A stretch of 64,000 nt of DNA from Sva-07 sp963716095 (GTDB lineage Bacteria > Actinomycetota > Acidimicrobiia > Acidimicrobiales > Ilumatobacteraceae): assembly GCA_963716095.1 (NCBI GenBank), contig CAVQSV010000015.1, positions 1 through 64,000 of the forward strand. Reading direction: 5' to 3'. The position numbers and the translations under genes were made by a program. Positions within the stretch are counted from its first letter, which is position 1. Each line of letters starts with the position of its first letter. Of the stretch, positions 1 to 6,869 are shown piece after piece. The notes below the pieces were generated by a model, which saw only the letters and a program-made list of their open reading frames with translations, was not told the DNA's origin and made no database searches.

Positions 1-319
1 TGGCCATCGCCAGGGCCGTGCACTTCAACGCGAAGATCCTGATCATGGACGAGCCCACCGCGGCGCTCGGACCTGCCGAGACCGCCGAGGTGCGCGATCT
101 GGTCACGCAGCTCAAGTCCGAAGGCATCGGCATCTTTCTGATCAGCCACGACATCCACGACGTGTTCGACCTCGCCGACCGGATCAGTGTCATGCTCCAG
201 GGCAAGCTCGTCGGCACGGTGAACAAGGCCGACGTGACCAAGGAGGAGGTGCTCGCCATGATCATCATGGGCAAGCACCCGGCGAAGTCACGACCGACGA
301 CGTCGAGGCGCTCCGCTAG
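1..319 (+). CDS. Sugar ABC transporter ATP-binding protein, C-terminal fragment
   Basis: This is the 3' end of a nucleotide-binding subunit of a carbohydrate ABC importer; its start lies before the window. Visible are the Walker B stretch (ILIMDEPTAAL, from about base 37) and the H-loop (LISHDIHDVFDLADRI), followed by the strand pattern of XylG/RbsA-type ATPases. It would hydrolyse ATP at the inner face of the membrane to drive sugar uptake. The frame that carries these motifs stays open to base 449. The natural tail 'VTTDDVEALR' and a stop at 317-319 are found in another frame, reached by a one-base shift near 287, so I place the end at 319. The next gene is convergent. Confidence 0.8.
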   Translation, partial: GHRQGRALQREDPDHGRAHRGARTCRDRRGARSGHAAQVRRHRHLSDQPRHPRRVRPRRPDQCHAPGQARRHGEQGRRDQGGGARHDHHGQAPGEVTTDDVEALR

Positions 320-345
320 ACCCGGACCGGTACGACCGTCCCGCC

Positions 346-714
346 TCAGGTGTCGCGGAGGTCTTCCTTCCACGATCGGAATCGGGCGTGGTCTTCGCCG
401 CTCGGACCGATTCCGGACGCCGTGCCGTCGGGGAAGAGGCGAAGCGTGAACGGCTCGTCGAGCCGATCGACGTGCGCCGCCCAGTAGCGGGCGTCGGCGC
501 CCTTCGCTGGGCCGGCCCGCCACAGCAGCCACGGCCCGATGCGCCGCTTGTAGTCGGCAATCGGTCGCTCGGGCAGGTCATCGCCGAGCTGCAGCAGGCT
601 CGGCGGCGCCTCGACCCATGCAGTCGCCGGAATGTTGCGGTCGCGGATCGGTGTCGGCGGGAGGTCGTCGGTGTGGACAGGGGTGTGGTCGATCGGCCGT
701 TGGTCGTAGCGCAT
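346..714 (-). CDS. Hypothetical protein, 122 aa
   Basis: I do not recognise the family. The protein is soluble, without a signal peptide or membrane segment, and rich in Trp, Arg and Asp. One stretch, 'YKRRIGPWLLWRAGPAKG', suggests a compact fold. It starts with ATG 10 bases after the stop of the metallo-beta-lactamase gene on the same strand, so the two are probably co-transcribed. Codon use matches neighbouring genes, which supports real coding. It could be a small accessory domain that acts with the hydrolase, but nothing in the sequence shows this. Confidence 0.6.
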   Translation of the reverse strand: MRYDQRPIDHTPVHTDDLPPTPIRDRNIPATAWVEAPPSLLQLGDDLPERPIADYKRRIGPWLLWRAGPAKGADARYWAAHVDRLDEPFTLRLFPDGTASGIGPSGEDHARFRSWKEDLRDT

Positions 715-724
715 CAGCCGGCGT

Positions 725-1349
725 TCACCAGCCGCGTTCGATCCACTCCTCGAGGTGCGGACGTTCGGTGCCGATCGTCGTGTCGAGGCCGTGGCCGGGG
801 AGCACGATCGTGTCGTCGGGGAACGTGAACAGCTTCGAGGTGATCGAGGTGATGATCGTGTCGAAGTCGGCGTTCTCGAACGAGGTGTTGCCGGGCCCGC
901 CGGGGAACAGCGTGTCGCCGGTGAACAGCAGTGGCGTGTCGTCGAGAGCGAACGAGATCGAGCCGGGCGTGTGGCCGGGGTTGTGGATCGCGTGGAGGCG
1001 GAGTCGGCCGACCTCGATCACCTCGGCGTCGTCGATGAACACGTCGTAGCCGACGTCGTTCAGCATCGGCGCGTCGAGCGACGTCACGGCAACTTCGTAG
1101 CCGGCCTCGCGCATCGCCGGGACCGCCTGGATGTGGTCCCAGTGGCCGTGCGTTTCGAGCACCCGCTTCACGCCGAGACGGTCGCACAACTCCAGCAGCT
1201 GCTCGTGCTCGTTCGCCGCGTCGAGGAGCACTGCCTCACCGCTTGCACGGCAGCGCACGACGAACACGTTGTTCTCGTACGGGCCCGACCACCACCTTGT
1301 GGACCTCGACGTCGGCGTTCGACCAGTGCAGTGTGTCGGGAGCAGCCAT
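725..1349 (-). CDS. MBL-fold metallo-hydrolase (glyoxalase II-like), frameshifted
   Basis: A zinc-dependent hydrolase of the metallo-beta-lactamase superfamily. The signature THGHWDHIQ (HxHxDH) is present, with later metal ligands in HNPGHTPGS, TGDTLFPGG and VLPGHG, the order seen in glyoxalase II and related thioesterases. The natural N-terminus starts at an ATG at 1349 (MAAPDTLHWSNADVEVHKVV). One surplus base near 1280 throws that frame off, and the rest of the protein continues in the frame that is open from 1267. Rejoined, the protein is about 207 aa, normal for the family. It is divergent from the methyltransferase at 1433 and upstream of the 122-aa hypothetical gene. The substrate is not evident. 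Confidence 0.85.
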
Positions 1350-1432
1350 CGGACCAGTCTGGCAGCCTGCCCGGCCAGTTCGGTTCGTCGAAGTGGCGGC
1401 CGGTCGAACGACGGCTCGTTAGCCTGCCGTCC

Positions 1433-2173
1433 GTGCCATCGCCAGACCCGTCATCGCGTTCGTCGTTCGATCCCGACTCGGTCGATGCGACGTTGGCGTC
1501 GTCGCTCGATTCGCTCGACGACGCACTCAACTACCGCAACTGGATCGTCGACCTGTGCGCGCCGCATCTCGTCGGCCCGGTCCTCGAAGTCGGGGCAGGC
1601 CACGGCACCTTCACCGAGAGCTACGCCCAGTTCGGCGACGTCACGGCCGTCGAACCCGGTTCCCATGCGGCGTCGCTGCTCATCGATCGCTACGTCGACG
1701 ATGCCCGGGTCACCACGATCGCCGGTGTCGTTGCTGACGTACCGGTGGAGCCCGCCTTCGGGTCGGCGGTGATGATCAACGTGCTCGAGCACATCGACGA
1801 CGATCAAGGGGTGCTGCGTGACATCTACGATCGACTCGAGCCGGGCGGACGTCTGTGCATCTGGGTGCCGTCGTACGAGTTCTTGTACAGCGACTTCGAC
1901 GCCAAGCTCGGCCATGTCCGTCGCTACCGAAAGCGTCAGCTCGAGTCCGACGTTCGCCTCGCTGGGTACGAGGTGGTCGAGGGTCGTCACGTCAACCTGC
2001 CAGGCTGGTTCAGCTGGTTGATCCTCTGCAGGTTCCTCCGTCAGGAACCGACATCGCCGACCACCGTGAAGATCTTCGACAAGTGGATCGTGCCGGCTGT
2101 GCGCTGGTTCGAGAGCCGCGTGCGGGTGCCGTTCGGGCAGTCGGTGTTCCTGGTGGCGCGCAGGCCTGGCTGA
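1433..2173 (+). CDS. Class I SAM-dependent methyltransferase
   Basis: A 246-aa methyltransferase of the Methyltransf_11/23 type. Motif I (VLEVGAGHGTFT, residues about 44-55) binds S-adenosylmethionine. The acidic residue ending the second strand is in VTAVEPG, and the motif IV region is 'VMINVLEHIDDD'. The C-terminal part (PGWFSWLILCRFLRQE) resembles methyltransferases found beside DPM1-like glycosyltransferases in surface-lipid clusters. I chose the GTG at 1433 because it gives the normal length and begins where strong coding bias begins; the frame is open well upstream but that stretch does not look coding. It ends 36 bases from the convergent glycosyltransferase, which may act on the same glycolipid (inference). 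Confidence 0.85.
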   Translation: MPSPDPSSRSSFDPDSVDATLASSLDSLDDALNYRNWIVDLCAPHLVGPVLEVGAGHGTFTESYAQFGDVTAVEPGSHAASLLIDRYVDDARVTTIAGVVADVPVEPAFGSAVMINVLEHIDDDQGVLRDIYDRLEPGGRLCIWVPSYEFLYSDFDAKLGHVRRYRKRQLESDVRLAGYEVVEGRHVNLPGWFSWLILCRFLRQEPTSPTTVKIFDKWIVPAVRWFESRVRVPFGQSVFLVARRPG

Positions 2174-2209
2174 CGGCCAACGTTGTGGGCCGCGACTGCG
2201 GGCTGCTGG

Positions 2210-2974
2210 TCAGGACCCGGTCAGTCGTGCGACCCACGGGCTGGCGCGCCGCAGCCCGAGCCGGATGCCGGGTGGCGAGTACGCGGCGATGCAGAACACG
2301 GCGCGGACCCCGTCCCGCCACCCGATCTTCTTGCCGTCGTCGTAGGTGCGGCCGTAGTAGCTGATCCCGACTTCGTAGACGCGACAGCGCATCGCTGCGA
2401 TCTTCGCGGTGACCTCCGGCTCGAACCCGAAACGATCCTCCTCGATGTCGATGCTCTGGATGACCTCGCGTCGAAACGCCTTGTAGCAGGTCTCCATGTC
2501 GCTGAGGTTCAGATTGGTGGCCATGTTCGATGCCAGCGTGAGTGCACGGTTGCCGAGCGTGTGCCAGAAGTAGAGGATCCGTCGGGCGTCTCCGCCACTG
2601 AACCGTGAGCCGTACACGACGTCGGCGTCGTCTGCAAGCAGCGGGGCGAGCATCCTCGGATACTCACCGGGGTCGTATTCCAGGTCGGCGTCCTGCACGA
2701 TGACGTAGGGCATCCTCGCCTCGGCGAACCCGCGCCGGAGAGCGGCGCCCTTGCCGCGATTGCCGGGTTGTGCCAGCACCCGCAGGCGCGGATCGGCGCA
2801 GGAGTTGAGTATGTCGAGCGTCCGGTCGGTGGAACCGTCGTCGACGGCGATGATCTCGCCGACGAGCGGGGAGTCGAGCACCCGGTCGAGGATCTGCTCC
2901 ACGGTCGCTTCTTCGTTGTAGCACGGCATCACGACCGAGAGCACGCCGTCGGTCGACGTCGGGGTGGCGTTCAC
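2210..2974 (-). CDS. Family 2 glycosyltransferase, polyprenyl-phosphate type
   Basis: A 254-aa GT-A fold enzyme. The N-terminal pattern LSVVMPCYNEEATVEQIL, the nucleotide-sugar site AVDDGSTD and the metal-binding QDADLEYDP (DxD) are in the classical order. The middle 'YGSRFSGGDARRILYFWHTLGN' region and 'SDMETCYKAFRREV' match the DPM1/GtrB-like subgroup that loads a sugar onto dolichyl- or polyprenyl-phosphate at the inner membrane face. There is no C-terminal membrane anchor. The gene is followed on the same strand by nothing close, and is convergent with a methyltransferase. The sugar donated cannot be read from the sequence. Confidence 0.88.
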   Translation of the reverse strand: MNATPTSTDGVLSVVMPCYNEEATVEQILDRVLDSPLVGEIIAVDDGSTDRTLDILNSCADPRLRVLAQPGNRGKGAALRRGFAEARMPYVIVQDADLEYDPGEYPRMLAPLLADDADVVYGSRFSGGDARRILYFWHTLGNRALTLASNMATNLNLSDMETCYKAFRREVIQSIDIEEDRFGFEPEVTAKIAAMRCRVYEVGISYYGRTYDDGKKIGWRDGVRAVFCIAAYSPPGIRLGLRRASPWVARLTGS

Positions 2975-3020
2975 GGGGGCCGACCCTACCGACCGCGCCG
3001 GGCCGGTGCGATCGACCCGC

Positions 3021-3425
3021 TCACGAGCTGATCACGTCGAATCCGAGGCCGAGTGCCACGCCGATGTGGGCGGCGTCGAACGTGACGAAGCGAATCGGAC
3101 CGGGCATGCGTTCGGCGGCGGCGAAGTGGATTGCGTCGCTCAGCCGCACCGGTTGGGTGCGCGAGAGCGCCGCGGCGCGATCCAGGCAGCGCTGATCCAC
3201 CGGGACCACGTGGAGGTGGTCCCACGCGAGCCGGACTGCGTCTTCGAGGTCGAGGCGCAGGATCGCCTGATCGGTCAGCCGATCGATGGCCGGGAGGGCT
3301 TCGGTCAGCGCCATTGCCGAGGCCGACCAGACCGGATCGTCGTCGAGCGCCTGGAGGGCGGTCGCACGGAGCGGCCCGTCGACCGCCAACGCCAGCAACG
3401 CCGAGGTGTCGAGCGCCACCGTCAC
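3021..3425 (-). CDS. vapC: PIN-domain toxin, VapC-type ribonuclease
   Basis: A 134-aa PIN-domain protein with the expected acidic quartet: ALDTSALLAL near the N-terminus, the Glu of ALTEALPAI, LSDAIHFAAA, and VTFDAAH near the C-terminus. Such proteins are Mg2+-dependent RNases that act as the toxin of type II toxin-antitoxin pairs. The frame is open further upstream, but there it codes only for a low-complexity Gly/Val stretch from the CCCACA repeat, so I take the GTG at 3425 as the start. The partner antitoxin lies upstream on the same strand, but 208 bases away instead of adjacent (see the repeat between them). Confidence 0.85.
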   Translation of the reverse strand: MTVALDTSALLALAVDGPLRATALQALDDDPVWSASAMALTEALPAIDRLTDQAILRLDLEDAVRLAWDHLHVVPVDQRCLDRAAALSRTQPVRLSDAIHFAAAERMPGPIRFVTFDAAHIGVALGLGFDVISS

Positions 3426-3430
3426 GATCC

Positions 3431-3482
3431 CACCCGCCCCACCCGCACCCACACCCACACCCACACCCGCCACACCCACACC
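3431..3482. repeat. CCCACA-type low-complexity repeat
   Basis: An irregular tandem run of ACCCAC/CCCGCA hexamers directly upstream of the vapC start codon. The core is (CCCACA) repeated about four times. It lies in the leader of the toxin gene, so length change by slippage could affect expression (inference). Confidence 0.6.
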
Positions 3483-3488
3483 GTTTGC

Positions 3489-3606
3489 GTTGCAGTTCGG
3501 ATGGGCCGCCCCATCCGAAGTGCAACGTGAACGGTCTGGGCCGGGTGCGTTGGTGTTCGCGTGACGGTGTGGATGGTCCGCCCCGTCCGAAGTGCAACGT
3601 GAACGG
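3489..3606. repeat. Hairpin plus direct repeat between antitoxin and toxin genes
   Basis: Bases 3489-3505 and 3510-3526 form an inverted repeat that matches at 16 of 17 positions with a 4-base loop (arm GTTGCAGTTCGGATGGG). The right arm and its flank recur as a direct repeat at 3510-3534 and 3582-3606 (core CCGAAGTGCAACGTGAACGG). It lies wholly between the antitoxin and toxin genes. The structure resembles a REP/BIME-like mobile palindrome inserted in the operon, or an mRNA structure that uncouples the two genes. Confidence 0.7.
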
Positions 3607-3633
3607 GATGGGTCGGGGCCGATGAGGACCGCA

Positions 3634-3930
3634 TCAGCCGCGGAGCTCTCGCAGGACTTGGTCGAGGCGGACGCCGGCCCACACGGCGACGGGCTCGGGA
3701 GGTCGCCACTCGCTGGTGCGGCGCGGCGGGATCACGGCGCCGGAGCCGATGAGGCGTTCGAGGTCGGGGGCATCGGCGTCGAGCGGTCCGAGTTGTGCCA
3801 CCGGTCGTCCCCCGACGGTGATCACCGTGCGCTCGCCCGTCTCGGCGACCCTGACCGATTCGGCGAGGCTCGCCCGCAGTTCTCGGATGCCGGCCGTTCG
3901 GTTCGATGATGCGTCCACATGTGTACACAA
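3634..3930 (-). CDS. Type II antitoxin, Phd/YefM (VapB-like) family
   Basis: A 98-aa antitoxin. The N-terminal two thirds carry the family pattern IRELRASLAESVRVAETGE followed by VITVGGRPVAQLGPL, which is the Phd/YefM DNA-binding fold also used by many actinobacterial VapB proteins. The C-terminus (ERLIGSGAVIPPRR onward, then VRLDQVLRELRG) is the usual flexible, toxin-wrapping tail. It would neutralise the PIN toxin encoded downstream and repress their shared promoter upstream of 3930. The ATG at 3930 is followed by MCTHVDASSN; a start a few codons later is possible. The toxin gene is unusually far away. Confidence 0.82.
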   Translation of the reverse strand: MCTHVDASSNRTAGIRELRASLAESVRVAETGERTVITVGGRPVAQLGPLDADAPDLERLIGSGAVIPPRRTSEWRPPEPVAVWAGVRLDQVLRELRG

Positions 3931-3973
3931 TCAGATTTGCGCGTGTTCGTGCAAGCCCGCGATGATCTCGCCC

Positions 3974-5089
3974 ATGAACTTTGCCTTCACCGATGAACAG
4001 GAAGAACTCCGCTCCACCGTGCGCTCGTTCCTCGAGAACAAGAGCTCCGAGGAAGCGGTCCGCGAGATGATGGAGACCGAGGACGGTTTCGATCCCGCCG
4101 TCTGGAGCCAGATGGGCGAGCAGATGGGCCTCCAGGGTCTGTCGATCCCCGAGGAATTCGGCGGCTCGGGCTACGGCTTCGTCGAGCTCGGCATCGTGCT
4201 CGAAGAGATGGGCCGCGCGCTGCTGTGCGCCCCGTTCTTCTCGACCGCAGTGCTCGCCGCCAACACGCTGCTGCAGTCGGGCGACGACGCTGCCAAGGCC
4301 AAGTACCTCCCCGGGATCGCCTCGGGCGAGACCATCGCCACGCTCGCCTACACCGAGCCCTCGGGCAAGTGGGACGAGTCGGGCATCACGATGGAGGCCA
4401 CCAAGTCGGGCGACGGCTACACCCTCAGTGGCACGAAGAGCTTCGTGCTCGACGGCAACGCCGCGAGCCTGATCATCGTCGCAGCGAAGACCGCCGCCGG
4501 CACGACCCTGTTCGCTGTGCAGGGTGACGCTGCCGGCCTCACGAAGACGAACCTGTCGACGATGGACCAGACCCGCAAGCAGGCGAAGCTCGACTTCGAC
4601 AACACCCCCGCCGAACTGATCGGCGAAGAGGGCAAGGGCTGGGACACCATCCAGACCGTGCTCGACCTCGCTGCCGTGGCGCTCGCCGCCGAGCAGGTCG
4701 GTGGCGCCCAGATGGTGCTCGAGATGGCCGTCGACTACGCCAAGGTTCGCGTGCAGTTCGGTCGTCCGATCGGTTCGTTCCAGGCGATCAAGCACAAGTG
4801 CGCCGACATGCTTCTCGAGGTCGAGTCGGCCAAGTCGGCCGCGTACTACGGCATGTGGTGCGCCAGCGAGATGAACGACGAGCTCGCCTCGACCGCCTCG
4901 CTCGCCAAGGCGTACTGCTCGGAGGCGTACTTCCACGCTGCGGCCGAGAACATCCAGATCCACGGTGGCATCGGTTTCACCTGGGAGCACCCCGCCCACC
5001 TGTACTTCAAGCGGGCCAAGAGCTCAGAGCTCCTCTTCGGTGATCCCACCTATCACCGCGAGCAGCTCGCACAGCGCATCGGAATCTGA
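3974..5089 (+). CDS. Acyl-CoA dehydrogenase
   Basis: A 371-aa flavoprotein that oxidises acyl-CoA esters to enoyl-CoA in fatty-acid or related catabolism. The N-terminal helical domain starts MNFAFTDEQEELRSTVRSFL. The middle beta domain has IATLAYTEPSG and the C-terminal domain has VRVQFGRPIGSFQAIKHKCADM and 'IQIHGGIGFTWEH', all family signatures. The usual catalytic Glu of medium-chain enzymes is not obvious, which fits the subgroup of divergent or heteromeric (FadE-like) enzymes. The ATG at 3974 gives the canonical N-terminus. A near-perfect hairpin follows the stop. Confidence 0.9.
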   Translation: MNFAFTDEQEELRSTVRSFLENKSSEEAVREMMETEDGFDPAVWSQMGEQMGLQGLSIPEEFGGSGYGFVELGIVLEEMGRALLCAPFFSTAVLAANTLLQSGDDAAKAKYLPGIASGETIATLAYTEPSGKWDESGITMEATKSGDGYTLSGTKSFVLDGNAASLIIVAAKTAAGTTLFAVQGDAAGLTKTNLSTMDQTRKQAKLDFDNTPAELIGEEGKGWDTIQTVLDLAAVALAAEQVGGAQMVLEMAVDYAKVRVQFGRPIGSFQAIKHKCADMLLEVESAKSAAYYGMWCASEMNDELASTASLAKAYCSEAYFHAAAENIQIHGGIGFTWEHPAHLYFKRAKSSELLFGDPTYHREQLAQRIGI

Positions 5090-5103
5090 GCGTCGAACCC
5101 GTC

Positions 5104-5150
5104 GAGCGATGAGTTTCCGCGCCCACGGGTGTCGCGGAAGCTCATCGCTC
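5104..5150. terminator. Intergenic hairpin after acyl-CoA dehydrogenase
   Basis: Arms 5104-5121 (GAGCGATGAGTTTCCGCG) and 5133-5150 pair with one mismatch in 18, with an 11-base loop. There is no T-run after it, so if it ends transcription it does so as a non-canonical terminator. A hairpin with a related GATGAGCGA core follows argJ at 54243-54280. Confidence 0.5.
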
Positions 5151-5176
5151 GTTCGCGTTCGTAGACTGCACGGCTG

Positions 5177-5638
5177 ATGGACGGCATCACGATCGTGTTC
5201 GCAGTGGTGGCGGCGATGCTCGTGTTCGCAATCGCCGCGGCGGTGGTCGGGCGTGAAGCCCACCGCCTCGATGCGGTCGCCCCGCGGGCGGTGTACCAGC
5301 TCGACGAAGCGGTCGACTTCGTCTGCGACCGACTCCCCGAGGAGAGCCAGGCCCGCCTGACTCCCGAGGAGGTCGAGCAACTGCTCGTGTGCCACATGCG
5401 CTGGTTGCACGAGCAGGGGCTGCAGCCCGATCAGGTCGTCGACCTCCCGCAGTCGATCGACGAAACCGTCGTGCTCACCGAGGACACCCTCACCGCGTTT
5501 CTGCTCGGCGAGGCCGAGGCCAACGACATCGCACTGCTCGATGATGTCGATGCGGTGAACGTGGTCGAGGCGCACCTCGGCTACTTCGAGGCGATCGGCG
5601 CGGTCGGCCCGCAGGCCCCACTCGACGACGTGCTCTGA
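5177..5638 (+). CDS. Small membrane-anchored protein, unknown function
   Basis: A 153-aa protein whose first 25 residues form one hydrophobic helix (ITIVFAVVAAMLVFAIAAAVV), then a cytoplasmic or exported acidic domain. The domain includes LTPEEVEQLLVCHMRWLHEQ and VVLTEDTLTAFLLGE, both predicted helical. It is not a cleavable signal peptide by eye, since there is no small-residue cleavage site. I do not recognise a named family. The ATG at 5177 follows the hairpin, and the next gene starts 42 bases after the stop in the same direction. Confidence 0.7.
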   Translation: MDGITIVFAVVAAMLVFAIAAAVVGREAHRLDAVAPRAVYQLDEAVDFVCDRLPEESQARLTPEEVEQLLVCHMRWLHEQGLQPDQVVDLPQSIDETVVLTEDTLTAFLLGEAEANDIALLDDVDAVNVVEAHLGYFEAIGAVGPQAPLDDVL

Positions 5639-5680
5639 TCCACTGCGACGGCCCATCGCTCACTTTGCCAAGATGCCTCC

Positions 5681-6508
5681 ATGGCATCGAGCATCACGAA
5701 GGACCGGACCGTCGCGGCACTCGGGGAGGTGTGGGCGAGCCTCAGCGAGCTGCTGGGGGAGCTGTCCGACGACGAGTGGCGCCTCCCGTCACCGCTTCCG
5801 GGATGGAACGTCCAGGACAACGTGTCGCACATCGTCGGCACCGAGGCGATGTTGTCGGGCGAAGCCGGTCCGAGCGTCGAAATCGATCGTGATGCTGCCG
5901 AGCACGTCCGCAACGACATCGGCGTCTTCAACGAGCAGTGGGTCGAGGCGCTGCGTCCGATGCCGCCGAACGCGGTGCTCTCCCGATTTCGCGAGTTGAC
6001 CGGTGAGCGACTGGCCGCACTCGAAGCGATGAGCGACGACGAGTGGAACGCCGAGTCGTTCACCCCGGCGGGGAAGGACACCTACGGCCGATTCATGCAG
6101 ATCCGAGCGTTCGACTGCTGGTTGCACGAACAGGACATCCGCGATGCGGTCGGTCGCCCCGGCCACGAGAGTGGCCTGGCTGTCGACGTGGTGCTCGACG
6201 AGATGTCGACCGCCCTCGGATTCGTCGTCGGCAAGAAGGCGGGAGCCACGCCGGGTCAGTCCGTGACGTTTGCGCTCACCGACGGGGGAGCGGTCGTTCG
6301 CCGGCTCCACGTCGAGGTGGGCGACCGGGCAGCGGTGGTCCCGGAGTTGAGCGAACCGGCGACGGCGACGCTGACGATGCCGATCGGGGTGATGACCCGA
6401 CGATGTGCCGGCCGAGTCGGCGCGGATGACCTGCTCGACCAGGTCGCCATCGACGGCAACCTGGAACTCGCATCGAAAATTCTCGCAAATCAGTCGTACA
6501 CGATCTGA
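5681..6508 (+). CDS. Maleylpyruvate isomerase / mycothiol-dependent DinB-like family protein
   Basis: A 275-aa member of the actinobacterial TIGR03083-type family (DinB-like, mycothiol maleylpyruvate isomerase N-terminal domain). The family's metal-site pattern is visible in LPGWNVQDNVSHIVGTE near residue 45 and in QIRAFDCWLHEQDIRDAVGRPG near residue 145. The C-terminal part (VTFALTDGGAVVRRLHVEVG) is the SCP2-like domain common in this family. Such proteins are metal-dependent transferases or isomerases that use mycothiol; the exact reaction is unknown for most. Its presence supports an actinobacterial host. It stands alone, with a long regulatory-looking gap downstream. Confidence 0.85.
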   Translation: MASSITKDRTVAALGEVWASLSELLGELSDDEWRLPSPLPGWNVQDNVSHIVGTEAMLSGEAGPSVEIDRDAAEHVRNDIGVFNEQWVEALRPMPPNAVLSRFRELTGERLAALEAMSDDEWNAESFTPAGKDTYGRFMQIRAFDCWLHEQDIRDAVGRPGHESGLAVDVVLDEMSTALGFVVGKKAGATPGQSVTFALTDGGAVVRRLHVEVGDRAAVVPELSEPATATLTMPIGVMTRRCAGRVGADDLLDQVAIDGNLELASKILANQSYTI

Positions 6509-6557
6509 AGCGATGTGCTGAACTGTCTCCCACCAGAGAGAGGAGGTGGTCCAACAC

Positions 6558-6602
6558 ATGCCAGACAATTCATACGGGACCCTGGAGGTGGTTGGCCGCT
6601 AG
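6558..6602 (+). CDS. Possible short leader ORF, 14 aa
   Basis: ATG at 6558 is preceded at optimal spacing by a very strong Shine-Dalgarno (GAGAGGAGGTGG). It encodes MPDNSYGTLEVVGR and stops at 6602. The signal is much stronger than that of most genes here. A palindromic stretch (TGGCGAATTTCCGCCA) follows the stop. It could be a leader peptide or small protein; the 268 bases to the next gene contain several structures. Confidence 0.35.
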   Translation: MPDNSYGTLEVVGR

Positions 6603-6685
6603 GCCGACAGGCTGGACCGCCTGGCGAATTTCCGCCAACCCCCGCTGAACGTCATCGCCGCAGCTGGTCCCCGCGGTGTCCGGAT

Positions 6686-6716
6686 GTTACGTCTGGTGTC
6701 TGACACCAAACGTAAC
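6686..6716. promoter_or_regulatory. 31-base near-perfect palindrome
   Basis: Arms GTTACGTCTGGTGTC and GACACCAAACGTAAC pair at 14 of 15 positions around a single central base. The core GGTGTCTGACACC is itself a perfect palindrome. It could be an operator for a dimeric regulator or an RNA hairpin after the gene at 5681-6508. Confidence 0.55.
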
Positions 6717-6751
6717 GTCGGTCGTGGTGCGTTCAGTCCCAACAGTCCGAG

Positions 6752-6784
6752 CAGTGCCGGGATCGATCGTCGATCCCGGCACTG
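6752..6784. promoter_or_regulatory. Perfect 15-bp stem hairpin
   Basis: CAGTGCCGGGATCGA, a 3-base loop (TCG), then its exact complement TCGATCCCGGCACTG. It lies 85 bases before the start of the secreted protease gene. It has no T-run, so it could be an operator, an mRNA leader structure or a terminator. Confidence 0.6.
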
Positions 6785-6788
6785 TCGC

Positions 6789-6824
6789 GTACGGGACCAT
6801 GTACGGGATCATGTACGGGATCAC
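6789..6824. repeat. Three 12-bp tandem repeats upstream of protease gene
   Basis: Three direct copies of GTACGGGATCAT (first and last each differ by one base) occupy 6789-6824, immediately after the perfect hairpin and 45 bases before the GTG start of the secreted protease. The exact helical-turn-like spacing makes cooperative binding of a regulator plausible (inference). Confidence 0.65.
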
Positions 6825-6869
6825 CGGTCCTGATGAGCGGAACGGCTCGGCAGTCGGTACTTTTCCACT

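Noticed and set aside
755..1432. N-terminal 226 codons of the open frame that ends in the methyltransferase at 1433-2173
   Set aside because: This part is antisense to the metallo-hydrolase and has shadow composition; the real start is the GTG at 1433.
3422..4999. Long open frame on the minus strand (525 codons) across the acyl-CoA dehydrogenase
   Set aside because: It is the mirror of a well-conserved plus-strand gene. Its Leu/Arg/Gly/His-rich composition is typical of high-GC antisense frames, with no family pattern.
6515..6703. 62-codon plus-strand frame in the gap before the protease
   Set aside because: Arg/Pro/Gly-rich, covers two strong palindromes and lacks a ribosome site; the 14-codon ORF in another frame has the better signal.
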